From NCBI RefSeq assembly GCF_028682455.1, contig NZ_JANHLD010000002.1:62001-126000 (forward strand): DNA of 64,000 bases, in the 5' to 3' direction. The DNA comes from Pseudomonas putida (lineage in GTDB: Bacteria > Pseudomonadota > Gammaproteobacteria > Pseudomonadales > Pseudomonadaceae). A program made the translations under genes and the position numbers. Each line of letters opens with the position of its first letter. Positions within the stretch are counted from its first letter, which is position 1. Positions 1 to 9,270 of this stretch are shown in pieces. The notes under the pieces were generated by a model that saw only the letters and a program-made list of their open reading frames with translations, searched no databases and was not told where the DNA came from.

Positions 1-148
1 TCAGTTCAGGTGACTGCGGCGCTGTGTCGGCTTCCTCGACAAGAGGATCAACGGGCGGTGCGGCGGTGGTGGCGCAGCCGCCGCTCAACACAGCGGTGAT
101 CAGCAGGCCGCTGCCGGTCAGGCGCCGTAGAAGTTGGGTTGCTGGCAT
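1..148 (-). CDS. Lipoprotein at the start of the ICE conjugation genes, PilL-like (N-terminus only)
   Basis: The minus strand from ATG at 148 runs off the left edge, so only about 49 residues are visible. They form a lipoprotein signal peptide: basic start (MPATQLLRRL), hydrophobic core, and a lipobox LSGGC with the cysteine near residue 25, then a Pro/Ala/Glu-rich segment. In ICEs of the ICEclc/PAGI-2 family the gene after the replication and helicase block is usually the PilL-type lipoprotein that opens the type IV secretion and pilus genes. Position and lipobox fit that, but no diagnostic domain is in view. A GAGAG sequence lies about 8 bases before the ATG. The gene is divergent from the OLD-type nuclease gene to its right. 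Confidence 0.55.
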   Translation of the reverse strand, partial: MPATQLLRRLTGSGLLITAVLSGGCATTAAPPVDPLVEEADTAPQSPEL

Positions 149-373
149 GGTTCGGCTCTCGATGGCGATGAGCCGATACCTTCGCCGGGCAGACCGAATC
201 GTTCAGCAAAGAATACGAAAGAGTCTTGGATCGCTTTGTTCGCGGGTGTAGGTTGGAAGTATGAGTCTTCGGAGGTTGAGTCAGCGCAGGCTTGTAGGGA
301 AGGCGGTGAATAACTAACGGTGTTGCCGACGATGGGCTGATATTATTCGTAAGACATATTGCAGGGGGTGTGC
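149..373. promoter_or_regulatory. Divergent intergenic region between the lipoprotein and the Gabija-like operon
   Basis: These 225 bp separate two genes that point away from each other, so both must be transcribed from here or beyond. The stretch 290-360 is clearly more AT-rich than its surroundings and has a TATTAT at 341-346, but I could not pair it with a well-spaced -35 box. No repeat or hairpin stands out. Confidence 0.35.
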
Positions 374-2161
374 ATGCGGATCTCACGCGTTAGGCTGATC
401 AATTTCGCCAATTTTTCGGATGTTGATATAAAGACTGGCGATAGCATCGTTATCGTTGGTGAGAATAAAGTCGGAAAAAGTAACTTCATTCGTGGATTAC
501 AGCTGATTCTCGACCCAGGATTGTCCGAGCGTGACCGGCAATTGAGCATAGAGCACTTCTGGGATGGCCTGGTTGAAGACAAGATCGGTAAAATCATCGA
601 AGTCTCGGTGGACTTGACCGACTTCACTGATAACCCGCGGTTGATGGCTCATCTCAACGATTGTGTGATTGATCCAGGCCCACCCATGACGGCCCGTCTC
701 ACCTATCGCTTCCAGCCCAAAGCCGGACTGGGACGCGCTCCGGAATCGTTGAAAGACTATGAGTATGTGATCTTTGGTGGTAACGACCCCGAAATGCACG
801 TCGGTAGTGCGTTTCGCCGCATGTTGCCAATAGACGTCCAGGTGGCACTGCGTGATGCTGAGAAGGATCTCGCGAGTTGGCGCAATTCACCATTGAGACC
901 CCTCATCGAAGATCTTGCCGAGTCGTTGGACGAAGACGCCCGTGAGGAGATTCAAAATCAGGTTGACGACGCACAGCGGGAACTAGCTGGCCACGCCCAA
1001 GTGGTTGCGACGGCGAACCGGATCAGCGAGCGGTTGATCTCCATTGCTGGTGAGCAGCATGCTGTGCCTGTGTCGCTTGGACTCGCTCCAACTCGGGTGG
1101 ATGCGCTGCTTCGCAGCTTGCGATTGTTAATTGACAATGGAATTCGCGGCGTCGGTGACGCTAGTCTGGGAACCGCGAACCTGATCTTCCTGGCATTGAA
1201 GAGCCTCGAACTCGACCGCCTCGTGTCTGACGGAGAACGTGACCATACATTCTTTGTGGTTGAGGAGCCCGAAGCGCACCTGCACCCGCACGTTCAGCGC
1301 CTTGTCTATCGTTATTTCCTTGGCACCGGAGGGGATGAAAACGAGGAAGATGCTCCGCTAACAACGATCCTTACAACTCACTCCCCACACATTGCAAGCG
1401 TTACGCCGATTAGATCCATCGTTCTGCTACGTCATGACGTGGGGGCAGGCAAGACTGTCGCCGTTTCAACTGCGAATGCGCCGTTCACACAGAGGGATGA
1501 AGAAGATCTACAGCGCTACATTGATGTCACGCGTGGCGAGATTTTCTTTTCTCGGGGGGTCATTCTGGTCGAAGGCGACGCAGAGCGTTTCCTGGTCCCC
1601 GCGTTCGCTGAGGCGCTTGATATCCACCTCGATATGCTTGGGATTACCGTGTGCTCGGTTGGCGGAACTAACTTCACGCCGTATGTGAAGCTCCTAGGCC
1701 CTGAAGGACTGGATATTCCTCATGTCATCCTGACGGACTATGATCCGGTCAATGGCAAGGCTCCGCTGGTTCGCCGGCGACTGATCAATCTTCTTGACGT
1801 GGTTGAAGACGAGTACGACCACTCGGAGATGGAGACAGATGACGTAATTGAGCTTGCCGAGGAGTTCGGATACTTCGTGAACGAGAACACACTGGAAACG
1901 GAGTTGTTCGCCGGTGGGTTGGCTGAGTCGATGCGGGATGTAATTCAGCAGGAATTGCCGCAACTGAGGCAAGCAACCCGAGAAGCATTGCAGCAGTGGG
2001 TGGATGACTTAGACCAGGTCGATGAAGAACGGCTGCTGAAGCTTATCGAAAGAATCGGAAAGGGACGATTCGCTCAGGCCCTTGCACGCTCAGTGTCCGA
2101 GGATACTTGCCCGCACTACATCCGTTCCGCGCTGGAGCATATCCGCAATGCCGTCGCGTAG
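374..2161 (+). CDS. gajA: OLD-family ATP-dependent nuclease, GajA-like (Gabija defence)
   Basis: This 595-residue protein has the layout of class 2 OLD nucleases: an ABC-type ATPase followed by a TOPRIM nuclease. Visible ATPase motifs are Walker A GENKVGKS (about residues 29-36), Walker B FFVVEEPEAH (about 292-301) and the H-loop TTHSPH (about 335-340). The TOPRIM part shows VEGDAE (about 398-403) and LTDYDP (about 453-458), the acidic residues expected to hold metal. Tandem linkage to a UvrD-like helicase (overlap at 2148-2161) defines the Gabija anti-phage type, in which GajA nicks DNA when nucleotide levels fall. I chose ATG 374, which follows AGGGGGTG, over an upstream TTG at 359. The genes run against the surrounding ICE genes, as expected for inserted cargo. 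Function is inferred from family and pairing. Confidence 0.8.
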   Translation: MRISRVRLINFANFSDVDIKTGDSIVIVGENKVGKSNFIRGLQLILDPGLSERDRQLSIEHFWDGLVEDKIGKIIEVSVDLTDFTDNPRLMAHLNDCVIDPGPPMTARLTYRFQPKAGLGRAPESLKDYEYVIFGGNDPEMHVGSAFRRMLPIDVQVALRDAEKDLASWRNSPLRPLIEDLAESLDEDAREEIQNQVDDAQRELAGHAQVVATANRISERLISIAGEQHAVPVSLGLAPTRVDALLRSLRLLIDNGIRGVGDASLGTANLIFLALKSLELDRLVSDGERDHTFFVVEEPEAHLHPHVQRLVYRYFLGTGGDENEEDAPLTTILTTHSPHIASVTPIRSIVLLRHDVGAGKTVAVSTANAPFTQRDEEDLQRYIDVTRGEIFFSRGVILVEGDAERFLVPAFAEALDIHLDMLGITVCSVGGTNFTPYVKLLGPEGLDIPHVILTDYDPVNGKAPLVRRRLINLLDVVEDEYDHSEMETDDVIELAEEFGYFVNENTLETELFAGGLAESMRDVIQQELPQLRQATREALQQWVDDLDQVDEERLLKLIERIGKGRFAQALARSVSEDTCPHYIRSALEHIRNAVA

Positions 2162-3962
2162 TTTCAGCACAGCCTACCTGGCCCAGGCTGCCGAGCTGGC
2201 CGGAAATCCTGGTCAGTTGGCGGCGTACAACTCCCAGGGACATTGCGTGGTGCTCGCCGGCCCTGGAAGCGGAAAAACCAAGACGCTTGTGCTGAAGCTG
2301 GCTCGCATCTTGGCCGAAGACGTGCAGGCACCGCGTGGTGCTGCGTGCATCACCTACAGTCAAGAGTGCGCACGCGAATTAACCCGTCGGCTTGAAATGT
2401 TGGGGCTGCGGGAGGCGCCAAACCTGTTCATCGGCACCGTCCACGGATTCTGCCTACGCCATCTGTTGATGCCATATGGACGCTTAGCTGATCTACCGAT
2501 TCAGTTTCCCCTCTCAGTGGCATCCCAGCGAGTGAGTGATCGTTTGATCAGGCAGTCCGGAGACGAGCTCTTTGGGGCCAACCATCCTTACAAAGCTATC
2601 GATCTTGGACGGCATCGCCGATCCGTACTGAACCGAAACAGCGTTGCCTGGCGTAGCGAGGAAGAACTTGCCGCCTGGGCCGAAGCCTACGAGGCGGCAC
2701 TGCGCCAAGGGGGGCTGATCGACTACGACGACATGGTGGTCTATGGCCAGCGCCTGATCGCTGAGCATGATTGGGTACTGCCTCTGGTGCAGGCGAAATT
2801 TCCGGTGCTGGCGGTAGATGAATATCAGGATTTGGGGGTTGCACTCCATCGCATCGTCAAGCGCCTGGCTTTTGATGGTGGCGTGCGCTTGTTCGCAGTC
2901 GGTGATGCAGACCAGTCGATCTACGGTTTCACAGGGGCCGATGGCGCGTTGCTCATGGAGCTAGCTGAGCGTGAAGACATCGAGCCGGTCAGACTTCAAT
3001 TGAATTATCGCTCAGGGGCAGGCATTGTCAGCGCTTCAGAAATGGCGTTGGGTGAGGATCGTGGCTATCGGGCGAACGACCCGACCCGTCAGGCGACTAT
3101 CGAGTTTGTGCTGTGCCCTGATGGGCTCGCAGATCAGGCCGCACACGCCGTCGCGCAGATCATTCCGGTGGCCTTGGACTCCAAGCCAGGACGAACGCTG
3201 GGCGATATCGCAATCTTGTATACGGACTATCGCGCAGGCGATATTGTGGCCAAGGCCGTGGCAGCCGGCGGTTTCGATTATATCCGCGTGGACACCGCCG
3301 CGCCTTACCGTAAAGTTGCCTTGACGAGTTGGGTAGAAGACTGCGCCGCATGGTGTGCGGGTGGCTGGCGTATCGCGCGTCCGCAACTGCGTGGATTGAT
3401 CGACCGTTATCTCGCATTTCATCGAGCGAACTTGGACGATGCGCAGGCTCGACGCGAGGGGCAGGAGCTAACCGCTCTGTTGTGGGCGTTGCGCGCCGAT
3501 CAGCAGTCCGCACGTGATTTTGTCGCATCACTGCGCAACGGCATCTTGGATCGTCTGTTGGTTGCTGAATCGTCGCTTGCCGATCAGAAGGAACAACTGG
3601 ATCGCATGACGGCGGCGCTTGCCGAAGGTGGCGCGCTGGCTACGCTGGACATTGCGAGTCTGGGCGGACGTGATGGTTCGCCGGATCACCTGAACCTGCT
3701 GACACTTCATTCCGCTAAGGGATGCGAGTACGACGTGGTCATTATGGTCGGTCTCGACTATGGGAGTTTGCCATGGCGAAAACTGAGTCCAGAGAAGTTG
3801 CGCGAGAGTCGCCGGCTGTTCTATGTGGGACTCACACGCGCCCGCGACGAGGTTCACATGCTGTACTCGGGATTCGTTGAAGGGCGCTATGGTCCGATGC
3901 GCCATGGGCGCTCACCATTCCTGGATGAATTAGAGGCACGAATGCGTGCTGCGAACCTCTGA
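2148..3962 (+). CDS. gajB: UvrD/Rep-family helicase, GajB-like partner of the OLD nuclease
   Basis: A 604-residue superfamily 1A helicase. Motif I AGPGSGKT is near residue 37, motif II VDEYQDL near 222, QSIYGF near 262, LNYRS near 284, LHSAKGCEYD near 519 and YVGLTRAR near 559. These are the standard UvrD/PcrA signatures. The gene starts at ATG 2148, inside the last codons of the nuclease gene, with GGAG about 10 bases upstream, so the two are translationally coupled. It is longer than the GajB I remember (about 500 residues); the extra length lies mostly between motifs IV and V. In Gabija the helicase binds GajA and is thought to act on DNA ends produced during phage infection. A general repair helicase is the alternative, but the pairing argues against it. 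Confidence 0.78.
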   Translation: MPSRSFSTAYLAQAAELAGNPGQLAAYNSQGHCVVLAGPGSGKTKTLVLKLARILAEDVQAPRGAACITYSQECARELTRRLEMLGLREAPNLFIGTVHGFCLRHLLMPYGRLADLPIQFPLSVASQRVSDRLIRQSGDELFGANHPYKAIDLGRHRRSVLNRNSVAWRSEEELAAWAEAYEAALRQGGLIDYDDMVVYGQRLIAEHDWVLPLVQAKFPVLAVDEYQDLGVALHRIVKRLAFDGGVRLFAVGDADQSIYGFTGADGALLMELAEREDIEPVRLQLNYRSGAGIVSASEMALGEDRGYRANDPTRQATIEFVLCPDGLADQAAHAVAQIIPVALDSKPGRTLGDIAILYTDYRAGDIVAKAVAAGGFDYIRVDTAAPYRKVALTSWVEDCAAWCAGGWRIARPQLRGLIDRYLAFHRANLDDAQARREGQELTALLWALRADQQSARDFVASLRNGILDRLLVAESSLADQKEQLDRMTAALAEGGALATLDIASLGGRDGSPDHLNLLTLHSAKGCEYDVVIMVGLDYGSLPWRKLSPEKLRESRRLFYVGLTRARDEVHMLYSGFVEGRYGPMRHGRSPFLDELEARMRAANL

Positions 3963-4031
3963 GCGACTATATAAGGGTTGGGGCTGTATCCGAATCGCAT
4001 GGGCTCCGGATGAGTTAATACCGGTTCTTAA

Positions 4032-4808
4032 CTAAATATCTGCCGCGCGCTGGGCTGCGGCACGTTCGCGCGCAAGTTGGGCGGCACGAGACATCGCATC
4101 TAGGTTGTCGATGCACCAAAGACCATCTACGCAAAGAAAGCGATCACTAAGCACTGCTTCGAGTAAATCCGGAAGACTGGCGGTGAAAAATCCAGCACCT
4201 GTGATCGTGGTGGTCGGCTCCAACTCGAGCATTGCTATAGGCACATCTGCGAGACATGGGCCGAAGTGCCCGGCTGGAGGGAATTTTCCTCCGAACTCGG
4301 TCCGCAGTCGCTCCTTGCTCATGCTCCTCGTGAGAGTGCTGTATCTCTCTTGTCTTAGCAACCAAAGCGCCTTGATGCCCTCGGCCCGATATTTCTTTTG
4401 CCGGGTACGGTAGTCACGCAGCGACTGATATGACCTTTGGATCTCGATAGCCAACTTGGCCTCGCCACGCTCGCCCCAGACATCGGCTTTCCAGCGGCTG
4501 GTTTCGCTGCTCCCTGGAACCTCAACCGAGGCTCGGCAACCAAGATCCTCCAAAACGCTGCGCACCAGTATCTTGGCCGCGAGGTGCCACTGGCTTTCTT
4601 CGGAAGTGCTGCAGGCACCGCTTAGATGCGCGAAGAAAGGATGGCCATTGGCACTGATCTTGGGGACGGCTGGAGCATTGCAGCATGGCATTAGCAGATC
4701 GCCGACGTGATAGTTCCGTTGCAGCCCCAGCCACTGGGCCTGCGACATGCGCAGTGCATTCGCGACGCCAGTGCCATTCGCGTAGGCTGCTTCGATCACC
4801 ATGACCAT
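4032..4808 (-). CDS. CoiA-like nuclease-domain protein
   Basis: About 258 residues with the layout of competence protein CoiA relatives. Near the N-terminus is a zinc-finger-like MPCCNAP segment followed by GHPFFAH. A PD-(D/E)xK-type nuclease core comes next, with ADVWGERG then LAIEIQRSYQS and the typical helix with Tyr and Arg residues before GIKALWLLRQ. I chose ATG 4808 because GAGGGG lies 6 bases upstream; an in-frame ATG at 4868 has no ribosome site. The gene converges on the Gabija-like pair and follows the helicase gene after a terminator, so it probably has its own promoter. Its role is unknown; a DNA-processing or defence function is plausible from the nuclease fold. Confidence 0.65.
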   Translation of the reverse strand: MVMVIEAAYANGTGVANALRMSQAQWLGLQRNYHVGDLLMPCCNAPAVPKISANGHPFFAHLSGACSTSEESQWHLAAKILVRSVLEDLGCRASVEVPGSSETSRWKADVWGERGEAKLAIEIQRSYQSLRDYRTRQKKYRAEGIKALWLLRQERYSTLTRSMSKERLRTEFGGKFPPAGHFGPCLADVPIAMLELEPTTTITGAGFFTASLPDLLEAVLSDRFLCVDGLWCIDNLDAMSRAAQLARERAAAQRAADI

Positions 4809-4897
4809 CATGCCCCTCGAGATCTGCGTATGTCCGCCCAGTTTAACGACCCCGACGCTGGGCGTCATGGCGACGATTGAAGGTACTGTGCAGGAAT

Positions 4898-4928
4898 AAA
4901 AAAAGCCGGCGCCCAGAGGGACGCCGGC
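4898..4928 (-). terminator. Rho-independent terminator after the helicase gene
   Basis: On the minus strand GCCGGCG pairs across a short loop with CGCCGGC and is followed by seven T residues (the A run 4898-4904 on the plus strand). It lies 14 bases after the helicase stop codon and ends the long ICE operon before the CoiA-like gene. Confidence 0.8.
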
Positions 4929-4941
4929 ATGAACGAGAGTA

Positions 4942-7227
4942 TCAGGCCGCGACGAGTTGCCGGGCCAGGGCGACCTCGATCGAATCGCCGTCCTGGTTGA
5001 GCACATCCAGCCCCGATTCCGGGACGTCGCCGGAGGTGCTCTGCGATACCAGGATCTTCTTCGCCATCAGGGCCAAGCACGTCATCTGCGACGTGGCCGC
5101 ATACCCCAGGTAGATCACCTTCACATGCTGCTTCTGGCCGATCCGCCATGACCGGCGCGCGGCTTGTTGCAACGTGTAGATGTTCCACCCCGACTGCATG
5201 AACACAATCGTGGGGAACTCCAGCAAATCCAGGCCGGTTTTCACCAGTTCCGGATTCGTGATGAGGACGTCGATCCCGCGATCGAGCTGCTCGGCAATCC
5301 AGTCTTCGCGGCGAGAGGCATCCACGCTTGCGCGCAGTACCGCCACCCGAAAACCCTCTTGCTCCAGCAACATCTTCAAACGGCTGGTGGTATCGCGCGT
5401 GCCGGTGTAGACGGAGTACACCAGGGTCTTACGACCCGCGGCTTTCTCCTCGCGGCAGATGTCGATCAGCTCACGCTCTTTCGGCATGATCTCCAGCTCG
5501 TTGAACTGGGCCGGTGTGAAGGCCAGGACCTGGCGCGTACGCGGGTGGCGCACGGTTTCTGCCCGGAAGCAGCAGTCGGACCACGCCAACAGCACATTGA
5601 GGACTACGCCCAGCAAGGTGGTATCCCGCTTGCGCAGGGCCTCCTTGAGTTCCGCCGTCAGGCTGGCGGCCAGATTGCGGTAGGCGTCGGCCTGCCCGGC
5701 ATCCATGGCGACCTCCCGGAACTCTTCGTCATACGGCGGCAGCACGCCGCCGATGTCTCTGAGCTTGAGGAAGATCGTGTACGGCAGCACGCAGCGCAGT
5801 ACGCCTTTCGGCCCGAACCCGGGTGCCTTGACCGTTCTGACGGTGATCTTCGAGCCTTTGGCGGTCTTGTGGGCCGGCCCGTTGCTCTCGGAATAGATGT
5901 CCTTGAGGACACCATGGTCCCTCATAAACGCCATGGCAGCGGCATTCATGCTGCCGCTGGCGCTCGGGCGGTAACCATCTTCGATCATCCTCGCGGGCAA
6001 GGCCCGGAACAGCAAATGAAAGAGATCGTCTGCATAGCCCCCCATGAGGGTACCGGTTAGCAGTACGGTCTTGCGTGCCTTGGCTGCGATGACGCCCATC
6101 GCCTGGCCCTGCGCCGATCCACCCGTTTTGTATTCATGGGCTTCATCTGCGATGAGCAAGTCGAAGGTGCTTTGCGGCAGATACCGCTTCACATATTCCG
6201 AGGGCTGATAGCCGCCTTCTCCGAAGCCGAACTCCATTGAGGACATGGCGCGTTCCATGCGCTGCGCCTGCCGGTCGGAAAACACCAACTCCCCGCGCTC
6301 GTCCATCAGGTTGATGAAGTTGTGCAGGTTGTCGCCGAGCATCGACGCCAGGAACGAATCGCCGAAGGTCTTCATCAGCTTGTTGGCCGTGGCCTCGCCG
6401 ATGGTCGGGATTCTCTTCAGCGCACGCAGCACCGCCGAGGACTGATCACTGCCCGACAGGCTGCGCGGCCGCATCAGCGTCCAGAGTGCGCCGTCGCAGA
6501 CATTGCACTTGCGGCGGATTTCTTCCGCCTCCAGCTCCAGAGCATTGACCGGCTCGCCGTCGAGATCAGTGACCACCGTCCCGCAGTGCGGGCAGGCGCC
6601 GACCATGCCGTAACGGGTGTGTTTGCGGACGAAGGCGGGCTTCCAGTGGAATCCCATCCGCATTCTGACCCTGCCGATGATGAAGAACTCCTGCCCTTCG
6701 GCCGGCACGTTCAACTGCTCGCGCAGCTTGATCAACTTGAGCAATGTGTCCGGGCCGTTGAGCACCCAGACTTTCGCACCGGCGACGGTTTCGAGGATCT
6801 CGCGCCGCCATTTGTAGACAAGATGGGGCGGGCTGAGGACGAGCGTGCGGCGATAGCCTTCCGCGTTGAGCACCGCCCCTAGCGCGATGCCGACGGTGGT
6901 TTTCCCCGTCCCCATCTCGCCATTGACGATGGCCGCGCGCTCGCCCTGATTGACGAGCAGTTCGGCGGCCGCATGGACGACCTCGGCCTGGGCGGGGAAC
7001 AGCTGCCGCTTGAGGCTGGCGAGGACGAGCTGGCGGTTGGCGCGCGGCACACCGTTGTAAACGGGCGGGTTGGCCCGGTTGAGGGAGTCGAGTAACTCAT
7101 CCCCAAACTCGGTGACGAAATCCTGCAGGCTGAAAGACAGATCGCTTTCGCTGTCCGCAGGCTTGAACAGATCGCCCGTGGCGGGCATGGAAGGTGCGGC
7201 GGGGGCCGCTTCGAGTTGCATGGTCAT
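4942..7227 (-). CDS. SNF2-like DEAD/DEAH helicase of the ICE core
   Basis: A 761-residue superfamily 2 ATPase. It shows Walker A GEMGTGKTT (about residues 106-114), DEAH box IADEAHEYK (about 360), motif III LTGTLMGG, and an SNF2-style motif VI QAARRSWRIGQ (about 690). Between the ATPase halves lie two CxxC pairs (CPHCG about 210, CNVC about 241), probably a zinc ribbon, and a helix-hairpin-helix-like PTIGEATANKLMKTFG. Similar helicases are conserved in ICEclc/PAGI-2-type elements next to the conjugation genes; the substrate is unknown. ATG 7227 is preceded by GGAG at good spacing, whereas an ATG at 7257 lies upstream of that site. The leader has a strong CCCC/GGGG hairpin at about 7260-7287. 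Confidence 0.85.
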   Translation of the reverse strand: MTMQLEAAPAAPSMPATGDLFKPADSESDLSFSLQDFVTEFGDELLDSLNRANPPVYNGVPRANRQLVLASLKRQLFPAQAEVVHAAAELLVNQGERAAIVNGEMGTGKTTVGIALGAVLNAEGYRRTLVLSPPHLVYKWRREILETVAGAKVWVLNGPDTLLKLIKLREQLNVPAEGQEFFIIGRVRMRMGFHWKPAFVRKHTRYGMVGACPHCGTVVTDLDGEPVNALELEAEEIRRKCNVCDGALWTLMRPRSLSGSDQSSAVLRALKRIPTIGEATANKLMKTFGDSFLASMLGDNLHNFINLMDERGELVFSDRQAQRMERAMSSMEFGFGEGGYQPSEYVKRYLPQSTFDLLIADEAHEYKTGGSAQGQAMGVIAAKARKTVLLTGTLMGGYADDLFHLLFRALPARMIEDGYRPSASGSMNAAAMAFMRDHGVLKDIYSESNGPAHKTAKGSKITVRTVKAPGFGPKGVLRCVLPYTIFLKLRDIGGVLPPYDEEFREVAMDAGQADAYRNLAASLTAELKEALRKRDTTLLGVVLNVLLAWSDCCFRAETVRHPRTRQVLAFTPAQFNELEIMPKERELIDICREEKAAGRKTLVYSVYTGTRDTTSRLKMLLEQEGFRVAVLRASVDASRREDWIAEQLDRGIDVLITNPELVKTGLDLLEFPTIVFMQSGWNIYTLQQAARRSWRIGQKQHVKVIYLGYAATSQMTCLALMAKKILVSQSTSGDVPESGLDVLNQDGDSIEVALARQLVAA

Positions 7228-7323
7228 GGTGATGCTCCAAAAAAATGGGGCATGCACCGCCCCCAGGGGCGATGGATGCCCCTGGGGGTGAAGGTGAGTG
7301 GACGGCGCGCAGCCGCCCGGAAA

Positions 7324-7632
7324 TCAATACTCGCTGGGTAACAACAGCGTCGTGACGCTGCGGTCCCACTCAGTGATGATCCAGAGTTTCAGATCGGGAT
7401 CGACCTGGTACGAAGAGAGCAACCGGGCCTCGCCCGATGCCAGCGCGGCATCGTTCGATCGCCGATCGTCCTCGTCGAGGTCGCCCCAGTCGCCGCTGAG
7501 GTGGCGGCGAAGGTACGGGCTCGGGTTGAGCCGTCCCTGTTCGACCAGATTGGCCACGCCGACGGTCATGACCGTCGCGCCCGGCGAGAAGCGCAGATTG
7601 GGGGCCGTGCTGATGGACATTACAGTTGCCAT
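7324..7632 (-). CDS. Small ICE protein, SGDWGD paralogue 1
   Basis: 102 residues from ATG 7632, which has GGAG about 9 bases upstream. It is paralogous to the next gene at 7719-8039: both share a central RRHLSGDWGDLDEDDRRSND-type block and a C-terminal half of similar pattern (YQVDPDLKLWIITEWDRSVTTLLLP here, YRITPQLLLIVMTSEDHRTTVVQLP there). I know of no assigned function. Relatives in public genomes are sometimes labelled type I restriction subunit M, but nothing here resembles a methyltransferase. It belongs to the string of small minus-strand ICE genes, each with its own leader. Confidence 0.7.
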   Translation of the reverse strand: MATVMSISTAPNLRFSPGATVMTVGVANLVEQGRLNPSPYLRRHLSGDWGDLDEDDRRSNDAALASGEARLLSSYQVDPDLKLWIITEWDRSVTTLLLPSEY

Positions 7633-7718
7633 GGTGATAGCTCCTTCGATGAAAGAAAGGGTCATGGCGTCCCCATCGGGGCGACATGACCCCGGTGGGT
7701 GGATGAAATGGGCTGGTG

Positions 7719-8039
7719 CTAGATCGAGGACTGCTCTTCGGGCAGTTGGACCACGGTGGTGCGGTGATCCTCGCTGGTCATCACGATCAGCAGCAGCTGC
7801 GGCGTGATCCTGTAGCGAGAGATCATGGGATTGTCCTGGTCGAGTGCCACATCATTGACCTGGCGGGTGGTCTCGTCGACATCGCCCCAATCGCCGCGCA
7901 CATGGCGCTGCACATAAGGCAAGGGATCAATGAGGCCTTTGCTGGCCAACCAGTGCACCTTCTCGCTCAGCCTCAGCGAACCGAGGGCGAACAACGGACG
8001 GGCTTGCGGCTCGCGCCGCGCGAACAAACGCGAAAGCAT
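7719..8039 (-). CDS. Small ICE protein, RGDWGD paralogue 2
   Basis: 106 residues from ATG 8039, with AAGGAG 9 bases upstream. The central sequence QRHVRGDWGDVDETTRQVND matches its neighbour at 7324-7632, so the pair came from a tandem duplication followed by strong divergence of the N-terminus. This copy has a basic N-terminal stretch (LFARREPQARP) that the other lacks. No catalytic motif or membrane segment is visible. Function unknown. Confidence 0.7.
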   Translation of the reverse strand: MLSRLFARREPQARPLFALGSLRLSEKVHWLASKGLIDPLPYVQRHVRGDWGDVDETTRQVNDVALDQDNPMISRYRITPQLLLIVMTSEDHRTTVVQLPEEQSSI

Positions 8040-8094
8040 GGGAGTTCTCCTTCTGGTGGATGAATGAAGCAAGGCGGCGAGCCGCCCGATGCGA

Positions 8095-9204
8095 TCAGTG
8101 GATGGTGAGAATCCGGTCGAGGGTGGCCGAGTCCGGGGACAAGTCCCAGGCACGAATCACGGGGACAAACTTGTCGGTGAGGATGCGTGTCTCTGCGATT
8201 GAACCGTCATCGCGCTCGCGATATTCGGTGGTCGTCGCCTTCTGCTTGTAGGTGTCGCCTTTCACGGCCAGGGTGCGGCCGTTCTTCGACTGCACGACAC
8301 CGGAGATCGCGCCGGCCGCGAGGGCCAGTGCCAGGTGCCACTGGGACAATGCGCGCGCCGGGCGGCGCAAGGACTGCTGGGCGGCGCCCAGATGGGTCTC
8401 GAACGACGGCCACAGGCCATGCAGGCGCTGCACTTCGTCGGCGAACTGCGCCGGCTCCATGCTCAGACGGTAGAAGTGCTCCGGCTCGTGCTGGGCGACG
8501 GGGACCACGTACGGAAGCGACGGCCACGTGGGTGGCAGTTCCTCCGCTTCCAGGTCGCCTTGCCCGATCTGCAACAGGCGGGCACGGGCGTTCTTGACCT
8601 CATCGCCCACCAGCTCGCGCTGGCGGGCCCGGCGACCGAACACGACGACTTGCTTGAACTGCGTATCCACCGCACGGTAGATGCGCAGATCGGCGAAGTG
8701 CCGCGTGAGCCAGCCGACCAACTCCTGGTCGAGCACGTAGTGCGGGACGATGAAAACCAGGATGCCGTCGTACTGCAGCAGTTGCAGCGTCCGCTGGTAG
8801 AACAACTTTTCCAGCCGTGCGCGGCCCTTGCCGTCGTAGCCGATGTTGCCGTTCGCATCTTTGGACAGATCCCCGTATGGCGGGTTGAGCCACAGCAAAC
8901 CGAAGCTCTGGCGTGCGATCAGGGTGTCCATGAGGTCGCCCTGGATGCAGTGATCGACGAGCAGACGCGCATGGTTGGCGCGCTCCGGGTCGAACTCCAC
9001 CGCATAGGCGGTGACCTGGTCACGCCCGAGGGCATGCGCAGCCTCCGCGATGGCGACGCCTTCGCCTGCACAAGGATCGAGGATGCACATCGGCCCGTCG
9101 CCGGACGCCAGTGCGCTGAGCGCTCTTTCGAGCGTGGGTTCGTCGGTCGGAAAGTAGCCGGCCTTGACGAAATTGCGGGCGAGCCGCGGGAACATGAGTG
9201 CCAT
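8095..9204 (-). CDS. Adenine-specific-type DNA methyltransferase-like protein (DUF6094 type)
   Basis: 369 residues with a Rossmann methyltransferase core. Motif I is ILDPCAGEGVA (about residues 41-51), and the acidic loop EFDPERANHAR (about 69-79) should hold the S-adenosylmethionine ribose. Motif IV LWLNPPYGD (about 105-113) is the NPPY form found in N6-adenine and N4-cytosine enzymes. The C-terminal third has no recognisable target-recognition domain. Conserved in this position in related ICEs. It could modify ICE DNA against restriction, or be a degenerate methyltransferase with another role. ATG 9204 follows AGGAG. No partner restriction enzyme is nearby. Confidence 0.75.
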   Translation of the reverse strand: MALMFPRLARNFVKAGYFPTDEPTLERALSALASGDGPMCILDPCAGEGVAIAEAAHALGRDQVTAYAVEFDPERANHARLLVDHCIQGDLMDTLIARQSFGLLWLNPPYGDLSKDANGNIGYDGKGRARLEKLFYQRTLQLLQYDGILVFIVPHYVLDQELVGWLTRHFADLRIYRAVDTQFKQVVVFGRRARQRELVGDEVKNARARLLQIGQGDLEAEELPPTWPSLPYVVPVAQHEPEHFYRLSMEPAQFADEVQRLHGLWPSFETHLGAAQQSLRRPARALSQWHLALALAAGAISGVVQSKNGRTLAVKGDTYKQKATTTEYRERDDGSIAETRILTDKFVPVIRAWDLSPDSATLDRILTIH

Positions 9205-9270
9205 AAGAAATCTCCTGTAGCGGGGATGAAGGAAAGCGGGTGCGCGCCGGTCGCACGCACCTGCCGTGGG

